Origin: Nonomuraea sp. PA05
Lineage (GTDB): Bacteria > Actinomycetota > Actinomycetes > Streptosporangiales > Streptosporangiaceae
Direction of reading: 5' to 3'
DNA: 64,000 nucleotides
Assembly (NCBI RefSeq): GCF_008086045.1
Contig: NZ_VSEY01000013.1
Location: 62,001 to 126,000, forward strand
Shown piece by piece: positions 1 to 6,677 of this stretch (position 1 is its first letter; every line of letters starts with the position of its first letter). A model generated the notes under the pieces. The model was not told the origin of the DNA. It saw only the letters and a program-made list of their open reading frames with translations, and did not search any database. The position numbers and the translations under genes were made by a program.

Positions 1-1
1 C

Positions 2-250
2 TGGATGCTGGTCTGCCGCGCCACCGAGGAGGCGTTCGCCAAGCTCGGCCCCACCGTGGACACCTACCTCGACCACTGGCTGCGCCTGCTGGCCTCGGGC
101 GTGCCACCGGCCGGCGAGGACCCGGCCGCCCGCGACCGCGCCAACCGGGCGAACCTGTTCTCCCCCGAGGTGGACCCGGTCTGGCACCAGGTCACCAGGC
201 TGCTGGGCGAGGAGCAGGCCGAGCGCGTGCGCGGGGAGTTACTGTCATGA
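2..250 (+). CDS. C-terminal part of a red chlorophyll catabolite reductase (RCCR)-like protein
   Basis: Only the last 82 codons lie in the window; the frame is open to the left edge. The tail carries a T-Y-L-D-H-W-L-R-L-L segment, then an A-R-D-R-A-N-R-A stretch, an F-S-P-E-V-D-P-V-W motif and an ending of the form L-L-G-E-E-Q-A-E-R-V-R-G-E-L-L. Recalled from memory, plant RCCR ends in the same order: an E-V-W-L-E-R segment, a charged R-R-D-K-S-F-R-R stretch, then F-G-E-E-V-S-S-R-V before a short helix. Plant RCCR is a ferredoxin-dependent bilin-reductase-fold enzyme that reduces red chlorophyll catabolite. The stop overlaps the next start by 4 bp (ATGA at 247), so it is operonic with the genes after it. 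The match rests on the tail only, but the NOL/NYC1-like neighbour makes it more credible. Confidence 0.55.
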   Translation, partial: WMLVCRATEEAFAKLGPTVDTYLDHWLRLLASGVPPAGEDPAARDRANRANLFSPEVDPVWHQVTRLLGEEQAERVRGELLS

Positions 251-1161
251 GCGGGCCGAGCGAGTGGCAGCAGCGCATCCAGGGCGAATGGCACGGCCGC
301 CCGTCCCTGTTCGACGCCGGCGGCACCTGGCGGGGTTACGAGGACATCCGCCGTTCCTCGGTGTTCGACGCCGGCACGGTCACGTACTACATGGACGGCG
401 GGCTGGAGGGCGGCGGGCCGCTGGCCGGCCGGTTCAAGCTGGGCGCGCCGTTCGCGTTCGGCGTGACCGACGCGGGCGGCGACCGCCTCTACACGGGCCC
501 CGACTTCTACGGCGCGGGCACCCCGTACGGGGGCTTCGTGGACGCCCGCTACTACGGGCCCGGCTGGCAGGTGGACCTCAACACCTGGAACCAGACGATC
601 GGCGACACCCAGGTGTACTCGTCGCTGCTGTTCCAGGGCCCGGCCGTGGCGGGCTGCTTCAACGGCCTGTACACGCGCGACCCCGCCCTGGTCGACGGCT
701 GGCTGCGCGACGAGACCGTCAACGGGCCGGTGCCGTTCATCCTGCCCACGAAGGACGCCGGCGCGTACGGCGGCGCCTGCGAGGTGTTCGGCCCGGACCG
801 CAAGCCGCTCGGAAGCGTGCGGGTCACCGTCGAACTGGAGCCGATCGACCTGCTCAGGACCCGCCACCACGTCACCTGGACGGGCGCGCTGGAGCGCCGC
901 CACACGGTGGAGGTGCGCAGGGACGGGTTCCGCTCCTTCTGCGAGGGGCCGGGCGCGTGGGGCAACGCGCAGGCGTACGGCCGGGCGAGCTACCCCAGCC
1001 TGCACTTCGCGGACGGGACGCGGCTGGCCGGGCGCGAGTTCATGATGGACGCCACGCCCGGCATGGGCGCGGGCGCCACCCTGGCCGTGGCCTACGAGCT
1101 GTTCGAGGGCAACGCGATGGCCGCCGTCCTGCACGGGGTGCTGACATGGTCATCGTCCTGA
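247..1161 (+). CDS. Conserved hypothetical protein, beta-rich, unrecognised
   Basis: 304 residues with no signal peptide or membrane segment. I do not recognise a family. It is rich in Gly, Trp and Tyr, with alternating patterns that suggest mostly beta structure; the middle has a D-L-N-T-W-N-Q-T-I-G-D segment and the C-terminal half has strand-turn-strand repeats, compatible with a lipocalin-like or other barrel. The start is fixed by the ATGA overlap with the upstream RCCR-like gene, and the end overlaps the following dehydrogenase by 16 bp. This coupling between an RCCR-like and a chlorophyll-b-reductase-like gene suggests a role on the same tetrapyrrole substrate, for example binding or a step with no known bacterial enzyme. 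That role is inference only. Confidence 0.6.
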   Translation: MSGPSEWQQRIQGEWHGRPSLFDAGGTWRGYEDIRRSSVFDAGTVTYYMDGGLEGGGPLAGRFKLGAPFAFGVTDAGGDRLYTGPDFYGAGTPYGGFVDARYYGPGWQVDLNTWNQTIGDTQVYSSLLFQGPAVAGCFNGLYTRDPALVDGWLRDETVNGPVPFILPTKDAGAYGGACEVFGPDRKPLGSVRVTVELEPIDLLRTRHHVTWTGALERRHTVEVRRDGFRSFCEGPGAWGNAQAYGRASYPSLHFADGTRLAGREFMMDATPGMGAGATLAVAYELFEGNAMAAVLHGVLTWSSS

Positions 1162-1853
1162 CGGGCGCCACCCGGGGCATCGGCCGCGGGCTGGCCGGGG
1201 AGTTCCGCGCCCGCGGCCACGAGGTGGTCGGCTGCGGCACCAGCGGCGGCGACGTGAGGTGTGACGTCCGTGACCGCGAGCAGGTGGCCAAGCTCTGGGA
1301 CACGGCCGTGGAACGGCACGGCCGCGTGGACCTGTGGATCAACAACGCGGGCATCACGCACGCCCGCCAGCCGCTGTGGGAGCTGGACGCCGACGAGGCC
1401 CGGCGGGTGCTCGACGTCAACCTCGCCGGCGTGCTGAACGGCTGCGCGGTGGCGTTGCGCGGCATGGCGGCGCAGGGGCACGGCCACGTGTGGAACATGG
1501 AGGGCCTCGGCAGCGACGGCCGTACCGTGCCGGGCCTGGCCGTCTACGGCGCGAGCAAGCGCGCGCTCACCTACCTCACCCAGGCGCTGGCCAAGGAGGT
1601 GCCGCCGGGCGTCTCCGTCGGGCTGCTCAGCCCCGGCATGGTCGTCACCGACCTGCTGCTGCGCGACCTGAACCCGCGCTCGCGGCGGGTGTTCGGCCTG
1701 CTGGCCGACCGGGTGGAGACCGTGACGCCGTGGCTGGCCGAGCAGGCCGTCGCGCGGGCCCGCAACGGCGCCCACGTGCGCTGGCTGACCGGCCGCAAGA
1801 TCCTGACCCGTTTCGCGCTGGCCCCGTTCACCGATCGGAAGGTGCTGCCATGA
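1146..1853 (+). CDS. Short-chain dehydrogenase/reductase of the chlorophyll b reductase (NOL/NYC1) type
   Basis: 235 residues forming a complete classical SDR. The cofactor motif TGATRGIG is at residues 6-13, NNAG at 66-69, and the catalytic Y134 and K138 lie in Y-G-A-S-K. Three stretches set it apart from ordinary SDRs: N-M-E-G-L-G-S-D-G-R (117-126), S-P-G-M-V-V-T-D-L-L-L (162-172) and a C-terminal V-R-W-L-T-G-R-K-I. As I recall them, plant NOL/NYC1 have N-I-D-G-A-G-S-D-G-R, S-P-G-M-V-T-T-D-L-L-M and I-R-F-L-T-G-I-K at the same places. Those enzymes reduce the 7-formyl group of chlorophyll b with NADPH. The start ATG lies inside the preceding gene and the stop overlaps the next start (ATGA at 1850). 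The family call is strong; activity on chlorophyll is inference. Confidence 0.85.
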   Translation: MVIVLTGATRGIGRGLAGEFRARGHEVVGCGTSGGDVRCDVRDREQVAKLWDTAVERHGRVDLWINNAGITHARQPLWELDADEARRVLDVNLAGVLNGCAVALRGMAAQGHGHVWNMEGLGSDGRTVPGLAVYGASKRALTYLTQALAKEVPPGVSVGLLSPGMVVTDLLLRDLNPRSRRVFGLLADRVETVTPWLAEQAVARARNGAHVRWLTGRKILTRFALAPFTDRKVLP

Positions 1854-2590
1854 CCGACGCGCTCGGCTGGCGCCGCAAGTTCGGCGTGATCGCCCCGTCC
1901 ACGAACACCATCGTCGAGCCCGACTTCTACCGCATGACCGTGCCGGGCGTGACGGCGCACTTCAGCCGCATCCACATCCGCGACCAGAGCATGGCCGGCG
2001 ACGAGGGCATGGAGCGGCTGCTGGAGCAGATCCGCGCCGAGATCGGCGCGGCCTGCGAGCGGGTGCTGACGTGCGAGCCCGACTACATGGTGATGGGCAT
2101 GTCGGCCGAGACGTTCTGGGGCGGCGCCGAGGGGAACCGGCAGTTCGTCCGGCAGATCCGCGGCCTGACCGGCCTGGAGGTCGCCACCGGCGCCGAGGCG
2201 TGCGAGCGGGCACTGCGCCTGTACGGGGCGCGCCGCATCGGCGTCGTCACCCCCTACCAGCCGGTCGGCGACGAGAACGTGGTGCGCTTCTTCTCCGAGA
2301 TCGGCTTCGAGGTGCTCGCCATCAAGGGGCTGAAGTGCCCCACGGCGGTGTCGATCGCGCACGTCACCGAGGCGGAGCTGCGCGAAGCCGTCAAGGAGGT
2401 CGCCACGGGCGCCGACGCGGTCGTGCAGTGCGGCACCAACCTGTCGATGGTCGGCCTGGCCGACGAGGCGGAACGCTGGCTCGGCCTGCCCGTCATCGCC
2501 ATCAACGCCGCCACCTGGTGGATGGCCCTGCGCGAGAACGGCATCGAGGACCGGGTGCACGGCGCCGGCAGCCTGCTGCGGGAGCACTGA
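1850..2590 (+). CDS. Maleate isomerase / arylmalonate decarboxylase family protein (Asp/Glu racemase superfamily)
   Basis: 246 residues. P-S-T-N-T (16-20) is the usual N-terminal motif of maleate cis-trans isomerases and arylmalonate decarboxylases. The second catalytic cysteine is present as C194 in V-V-Q-C-G-T-N. The first cysteine of true maleate isomerases is not seen: the matching loop reads V-M-G-M-S-A-E-T-F (82-90), with glycine where arylmalonate decarboxylase also has glycine. This one-Cys layout favours a decarboxylase or another lyase over a two-Cys isomerase, although members of the family are often named maleate isomerase. It shares ATGA with the SDR upstream and sits one base from the next gene. 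In this operon it could act on a maleate-like ring fragment or on a beta-keto/malonyl-type acid. Confidence 0.8.
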   Translation: MTDALGWRRKFGVIAPSTNTIVEPDFYRMTVPGVTAHFSRIHIRDQSMAGDEGMERLLEQIRAEIGAACERVLTCEPDYMVMGMSAETFWGGAEGNRQFVRQIRGLTGLEVATGAEACERALRLYGARRIGVVTPYQPVGDENVVRFFSEIGFEVLAIKGLKCPTAVSIAHVTEAELREAVKEVATGADAVVQCGTNLSMVGLADEAERWLGLPVIAINAATWWMALRENGIEDRVHGAGSLLREH

Positions 2591-2591
2591 C

Positions 2592-3305
2592 ATGGACTAC
2601 CCGCTGGCTCTGGCGCTCGTCGACTTCCTGCCCGTGCTGGCCATGGCGGCCGGGATCGCGCTGCTCGTGCCGTACATCGCCCGCACCGCCGGGCCGCTCG
2701 CCGGGCGGGCCGCGCTGGCCGGAGGCGTGCTGGTGGTGCTCGGCGGGCTGCTCAAGGCGGTGTGGAAACTGCTGGTGGCGGCGGGCGGGCCGGACGTCGC
2801 CTGGCTGGCCGGGGTGCAGTTCTACCTGTTCGGGCCGGGGTTCGCGCTGCTGGCATGGGCGGTGCTGAGCGGCCGCAGGCCTGGGCTACCTGGGCTGGCT
2901 GGGCCGGTTGGGTCGGCTGGACCGCCGTCGAGGCCGGGGCCGCCGTTCTGGGCGCTGGCCGGCTTCGCGCTGGCGGGCGTCGCGGGCGCGCTCGCCACCG
3001 GCGCCACCTGGCCGCTGCTGATCGTGACCACCGTCTGCGCCACGATCCTCGGGGTGCGGCTGCTCCTGCTGTCCCGGCATCCCGCCGGGCGGGCGCTGTT
3101 CGGCTTCAACCTGCTCGGCACGTACGTCATGGGGCTGCTCGCCTCGCGCCCCGAGCAGACCATCGCCCTGCAGTGGGTGGAGGAGACGCTCAACACGCTC
3201 ATCTGGACGGCCTTCGCCGTGGCCGTCCAGCGGCTGACGCGGGAGGACGTTCCCGCCGGCGGCCGCTCCGAACTGACAGGAGAGACGCCATCGCCACTTC
3301 AGTGA
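2592..3305 (+). CDS. Polytopic membrane protein of unknown function
   Basis: 237 residues with about six hydrophobic helices separated by short Gly/Pro/Arg loops. A Pro/Gly-rich loop near residues 95-117 divides two halves of three helices each. I recognise no family motif. The start ATG follows the upstream stop by one base, and the stop overlaps the GTG start of the hydrolase gene (GTGA at 3302). It is translationally coupled inside the putative tetrapyrrole operon, so it may handle uptake or membrane-bound electron transfer, but nothing in the sequence shows which. Confidence 0.7.
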   Translation: MDYPLALALVDFLPVLAMAAGIALLVPYIARTAGPLAGRAALAGGVLVVLGGLLKAVWKLLVAAGGPDVAWLAGVQFYLFGPGFALLAWAVLSGRRPGLPGLAGPVGSAGPPSRPGPPFWALAGFALAGVAGALATGATWPLLIVTTVCATILGVRLLLLSRHPAGRALFGFNLLGTYVMGLLASRPEQTIALQWVEETLNTLIWTAFAVAVQRLTREDVPAGGRSELTGETPSPLQ

Positions 3306-4210
3306 GGCGGCTGATCGCCGCCCTCGCCCTCGCCGTCGCCGTCCTCGTCGTCCCCGCCTCCCCCGCCGGGGCCGCGCCCGCGTGGGTGAGCTCGTACGAG
3401 CTCCAGATCGGCGCGGACCCCGCGACCGTCTACCTGCCGCCCGGCAGGACCGAGCTGCCCGTCGCGCTGCTGCTGCAGGGCGGCAACGTGCCCAGGGAGA
3501 GCTACGGCCGCTTCGCCAGGACGGTCGCCGGATTCGGCTTCGCCGTCGCGGTGCCCGACCACCGGCGGGCCGTCGGGCCGGTCAGCGGGCTGTACCCGGA
3601 GAGCGCGCAGCTCGCCGCCACCGTGACGTGGGCCGCGCAGGAGAACACGCGCGCGGGCTCGCCGCTCGCCGGGCGGCTCGACGCCGACCGGCTGGTGCTG
3701 CTCGGGCACTCCTTCGGAGCCGCGGCCGGGCTGTTCGCCGCCGGGAACGCGTGCGTGCCGCCGTTCTGCTTCGGCCCCGTCTACCAGCGTCCCGCCGCGC
3801 TGCGCGCCGCCGCCTTCTACGGCGCCGCCACCGCCACGCAGGGCGGGCCCGTGGTGCCCGTGGCCAACGCCGGGGTGCCTGTCGCGCTCGTCCAGGGCGA
3901 GGTGGACGGCGTCAACCCGCCCGCCGCCGCGCGCGCCACCTACGACGGGCTGTCGTCGCCGCCGAAGGCGTACGTCACCGTGCACGGCGCCAACCACTAC
4001 GGCGTCACCGACACGCAGACGCCCGCGGGCGCCCTGCCCGACCCCTCCGCGCAGACCGTCACGCAGGACGCCAGTATCGACGCCACCGCCAGGTGGAGCG
4101 CGCTGTTCCTGCGCGCCTCGCTGGGCGACGCGCTCGCCGCGGCCTACGTGTACGGCTTCGGCGACGGCTCCGACGACAGCGTCACCGTCGTGTCGGTGCG
4201 CGGCACATGA
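3302..4210 (+). CDS. Secreted alpha/beta hydrolase, chlorophyllase / PET-hydrolase-like
   Basis: 302 residues. An Arg-containing N-terminus followed by an Ala/Val/Leu core ending in A-S-P-A-G-A-A is a clear Sec signal peptide (about residues 1-24), so the enzyme is exported. The nucleophile is in G-H-S-F-G-A-A-A-G, the acid probably the Asp of Q-G-E-V-D-G-V-N, and the histidine that of H-G-A-N-H-Y-G. The fold and G-H-S motif match the chlorophyllase/dienelactone-hydrolase/PET-hydrolase clan. A chlorophyllase would remove phytol from chlorophyll. The GTG start is supported by the 4-bp overlap with the preceding stop. A good AGGAGAG lies at 3278-3284 and is better spaced for an ATC at 3290, which would add four residues. 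The hydrolase call is firm; the substrate is inferred from the RCCR-like and NOL-like neighbours. Confidence 0.8.
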   Translation: MRRLIAALALAVAVLVVPASPAGAAPAWVSSYELQIGADPATVYLPPGRTELPVALLLQGGNVPRESYGRFARTVAGFGFAVAVPDHRRAVGPVSGLYPESAQLAATVTWAAQENTRAGSPLAGRLDADRLVLLGHSFGAAAGLFAAGNACVPPFCFGPVYQRPAALRAAAFYGAATATQGGPVVPVANAGVPVALVQGEVDGVNPPAAARATYDGLSSPPKAYVTVHGANHYGVTDTQTPAGALPDPSAQTVTQDASIDATARWSALFLRASLGDALAAAYVYGFGDGSDDSVTVVSVRGT

Positions 4211-5166
4211 GCTCGGTGACCGTGGTGGAGGTCGGGCCGCGCGACGGACTGCAGAACGAGCCGGTCCTGCTCGGCACCGACGACAAGGTCGCCTACCTCG
4301 AGGCCCTGGCCGGGGCGGGGCTGACCAGGATCGAGGCGGTCAGCTTCGCCCACCCGCGCCTGGTCCCGCAGATGGCCGACGCCGAGCAGGTGATGGCCAG
4401 GGCGCCCAGGCGCGACGGCCTGTCCTACATCGGGCTCGTGCTCAACGCGCGCGGCCTCGACCGGGCGCTCGGCGCGGGCGTGGACGAGGTGAACGTCGTC
4501 CTGGTCGCCACCGAGACCTTCTCCCTGCGCAACCAGAACATGACCGTCGCCGAGGCCCTGACCTCCTTCTCCGCCATCGCCGGGCGGGCCTCCGGGGTGC
4601 GGGTGACCGCCACCGTCGGGGCCGCGTTCGGCTGCCCCTTCGAGGGGGAGGTCCTCGCCGAGCACGTGGCCGAGCTGGCGTGGCGGTGCGCAGAGTCGGG
4701 GGCGGACGAGATCGCGCTGGCCGACACCATCGGGGTGGGGGTGCCCGCGGACGTGCGGCGGCTGGTGGCCGCCGTGCGGGAGCGTACCTCGCTGCCGCTG
4801 CGGTTCCACTTCCACAACACCCGCAACACCGGCTACGCCAACGCGCTGGCGGCCGTGGAGGCCGGGGCTTCCGCGCTGGACGCCAGCAGCGGCGGGATCG
4901 GCGGGTGCCCGTTCGCGCCCGCCGCCACCGGGAACATCGCCACCGAGGATCTGGCCTACGCGTTGCGCAGGTCCGGGGTGGGGACGGGGGTGCGGATCGA
5001 TCGGCTCGTCAGCGCCGCCGCCTTCATCGGGGAGCGGCTCGGGAAGCAGGTTCCTGCGCTGCTCGGCCGGGCGGGCGACTTCCCGCCCGAGGCCGCTTCC
5101 CCATCGCAGCCCGCGCAAGGCGCCGCCCCTGAGCGGCGCGGCTCCGGGCGGGGGGCCGTCGGGTGA
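4207..5166 (+). CDS. HMG-CoA lyase-like retro-aldol lyase
   Basis: 319 residues. It has the HMGL signatures G-P-R-D-G-L-Q-N-E near the N-terminus, a metal-binding H-F-H-N-T-R (the HxH pair) and the Cys loop G-G-I-G-G-C-P-F-A-P. Lyases of this family cleave 3-hydroxy-3-methyl acyl-CoAs such as HMG-CoA into acetyl-CoA and a keto acid, with a divalent metal. The last 30 or so residues are a Pro/Ala/Gly/Arg-rich tail beyond the usual end. It overlaps its neighbours by ATGA (4207) and GTGA (5163). In this operon it could cut a beta-methyl-beta-hydroxy acyl-CoA made from a branched fragment. Leucine catabolism is the textbook alternative, but no leucine pathway genes are present. Confidence 0.9.
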   Translation: MSSVTVVEVGPRDGLQNEPVLLGTDDKVAYLEALAGAGLTRIEAVSFAHPRLVPQMADAEQVMARAPRRDGLSYIGLVLNARGLDRALGAGVDEVNVVLVATETFSLRNQNMTVAEALTSFSAIAGRASGVRVTATVGAAFGCPFEGEVLAEHVAELAWRCAESGADEIALADTIGVGVPADVRRLVAAVRERTSLPLRFHFHNTRNTGYANALAAVEAGASALDASSGGIGGCPFAPAATGNIATEDLAYALRRSGVGTGVRIDRLVSAAAFIGERLGKQVPALLGRAGDFPPEAASPSQPAQGAAPERRGSGRGAVG

Positions 5167-6677
5167 CGGTGCGGCTCTCGATCGCGGGCGGCATCCGCGA
5201 GGTGGCCGCCGCCTCGCCCGACGCCGTGGCGGTGGTGGACGGCGACCGGCGGCTCACCTACCGCGGCCTCGACGACCGTTCCAGCCGCCTGGCCAACGCC
5301 CTGCTCGCCGCCGGGCTGCGCACGGGCGAGCGGGTGGCGGTCCTGCTGGGCAACCGGCTCGAATACCCGGAGGTCGCGGCGGGCATCGCCAAGGCGGGCC
5401 TGGTCATGGTCCCGCTCAACCCCCGCTCCACACCCCCGGAGACCGCGTACGTGCTGGGCCACTCCACCGCCCGGGCCCTCATCGCCGACCAGGCGCACGC
5501 CACCGCCGTGGAAGGCGTGACGCTCCCGCCCGTGACGTGGTGCCTGGGCGGCGCGGGCCTCGGCCCGTCGTACGAGGCGGCCCTGGCCACGGCGGGAGCC
5601 GCCGACCCGCGGATCGGTACCGGCGACCTCGACCCGTTCTGCGTCGCGTACACCTCGGGCACCACCGGCAGCCCCAAGGGCGTGGTGATCAGCCACCGCT
5701 CCCGCTGCCTCACCTTCTACGCCTCCGCCCTGGAGTGGGGCCTGGGTCCGGGCCGCCGGACGATCGCGGTGGCCCCCATGTACCACGGCGCCGGGTTCGC
5801 GTTCGGCTACACGCCGCTGTGCACGGGCGGCACCGTCGCGATGCTGCGGTCCTGGGACCCGGAGCGGCTCCTGGCGATGATCGAGCGGGAGCGCGCCCAG
5901 TCGGTGTTCCTCGTCCCCACGCACGCCCACATGCTGCGCGCGCTGGGCCCCGCCGCGCTGCGCGCGCACGACCTGTCCTCGCTCGACACCCTGTTCTTCA
6001 ACGCGGCGGCGCTGCCGGGGCCGCTCAAGGAGTGGGTGCTGGACACGTTCCCCGGCGTCGGCGTGCACGAGCTGTACGGCTCCACGGAGGCGGGCATCGT
6101 CACCGACTGCCGGCCCCCGGACGCCCGCCGCAAGCTCGGCTCCGTCGGCCGCCCCTGGTTCATGACCGAGATCAGGATCGTGGACGGCGACGGCAACCCG
6201 GCCTCGCGCGGCGAGCTGTTCAGCCGCTCCCCGTTCCTGATGAACGGCTACCTCGGCGACCCCGGGGCCACCGCCGCCTGCACCACCCCCGACGGCTTCC
6301 TGACCAGCGGCGACATCGTCGAACGCGACGACGAGGGCTTCGTCTACATCGTCGACCGCAAGAAGGACATGATCATCTCGGGTGGCGTGAACATCGCGCC
6401 GCGCGAGGTCGAGGAGGTCCTGGCCGCGTTCCCTGGCGTGGCGGAGGCGGCGGTGGTCGGCCTGCCGGACGAGCGGTGGGGCGAACGGGTCACCGCGTTC
6501 GTGGTCGCCCTGCCCGGCGTCCGGCTGGAGCCGGCGGCGCTGGTCGCGCACTGCCGTACCCGGCTGGGCGGGCCCAAGGTGCCGCGGGCGGTGGAGCTGG
6601 TCGAGGCGTTACCGAGGAACGCCGCGGGCAAGATTCTCAAGCGCGCGTTGAAGGAGAGGCATGCGCCCCCACGTTGA
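5163..6677 (+). CDS. Acyl-CoA synthetase / AMP-dependent ligase
   Basis: 504 residues, the usual length of the ANL superfamily. The P-loop-like Y-T-S-G-T-T-G-S-P-K-G is at residues 163-173, the adenine-binding Y-G-S-T-E-A lies mid-protein, the hinge region reads V-D-R-K-K-D-M-I-I-S-G-G, and the catalytic lysine is in R-N-A-A-G-K-I-L-K near the C-terminus. It activates a carboxylic acid to its CoA thioester with ATP. The GTG start overlaps the HMGL stop, and its own end overlaps the bicupin gene by 17 bp. Its place after a chlorophyllase-like and an HMGL-like gene suggests it loads a branched or cyclic acid for cleavage. The exact acid cannot be read from sequence. Confidence 0.92.
   Translation: MTVRLSIAGGIREVAAASPDAVAVVDGDRRLTYRGLDDRSSRLANALLAAGLRTGERVAVLLGNRLEYPEVAAGIAKAGLVMVPLNPRSTPPETAYVLGHSTARALIADQAHATAVEGVTLPPVTWCLGGAGLGPSYEAALATAGAADPRIGTGDLDPFCVAYTSGTTGSPKGVVISHRSRCLTFYASALEWGLGPGRRTIAVAPMYHGAGFAFGYTPLCTGGTVAMLRSWDPERLLAMIERERAQSVFLVPTHAHMLRALGPAALRAHDLSSLDTLFFNAAALPGPLKEWVLDTFPGVGVHELYGSTEAGIVTDCRPPDARRKLGSVGRPWFMTEIRIVDGDGNPASRGELFSRSPFLMNGYLGDPGATAACTTPDGFLTSGDIVERDDEGFVYIVDRKKDMIISGGVNIAPREVEEVLAAFPGVAEAAVVGLPDERWGERVTAFVVALPGVRLEPAALVAHCRTRLGGPKVPRAVELVEALPRNAAGKILKRALKERHAPPR

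Noticed and set aside
3290..3292. ATC as start of the chlorophyllase-like gene
   Set aside because: Spacing to AGGAGAG is good, but ATC starts are very rare and GTG 3302 has the GTGA overlap typical of this operon.
4207..6677. Leucine catabolism operon
   Set aside because: HMG-CoA lyase-like and acyl-CoA synthetase genes alone do not make it; no isovaleryl-CoA dehydrogenase or methylcrotonyl-CoA carboxylase is present.
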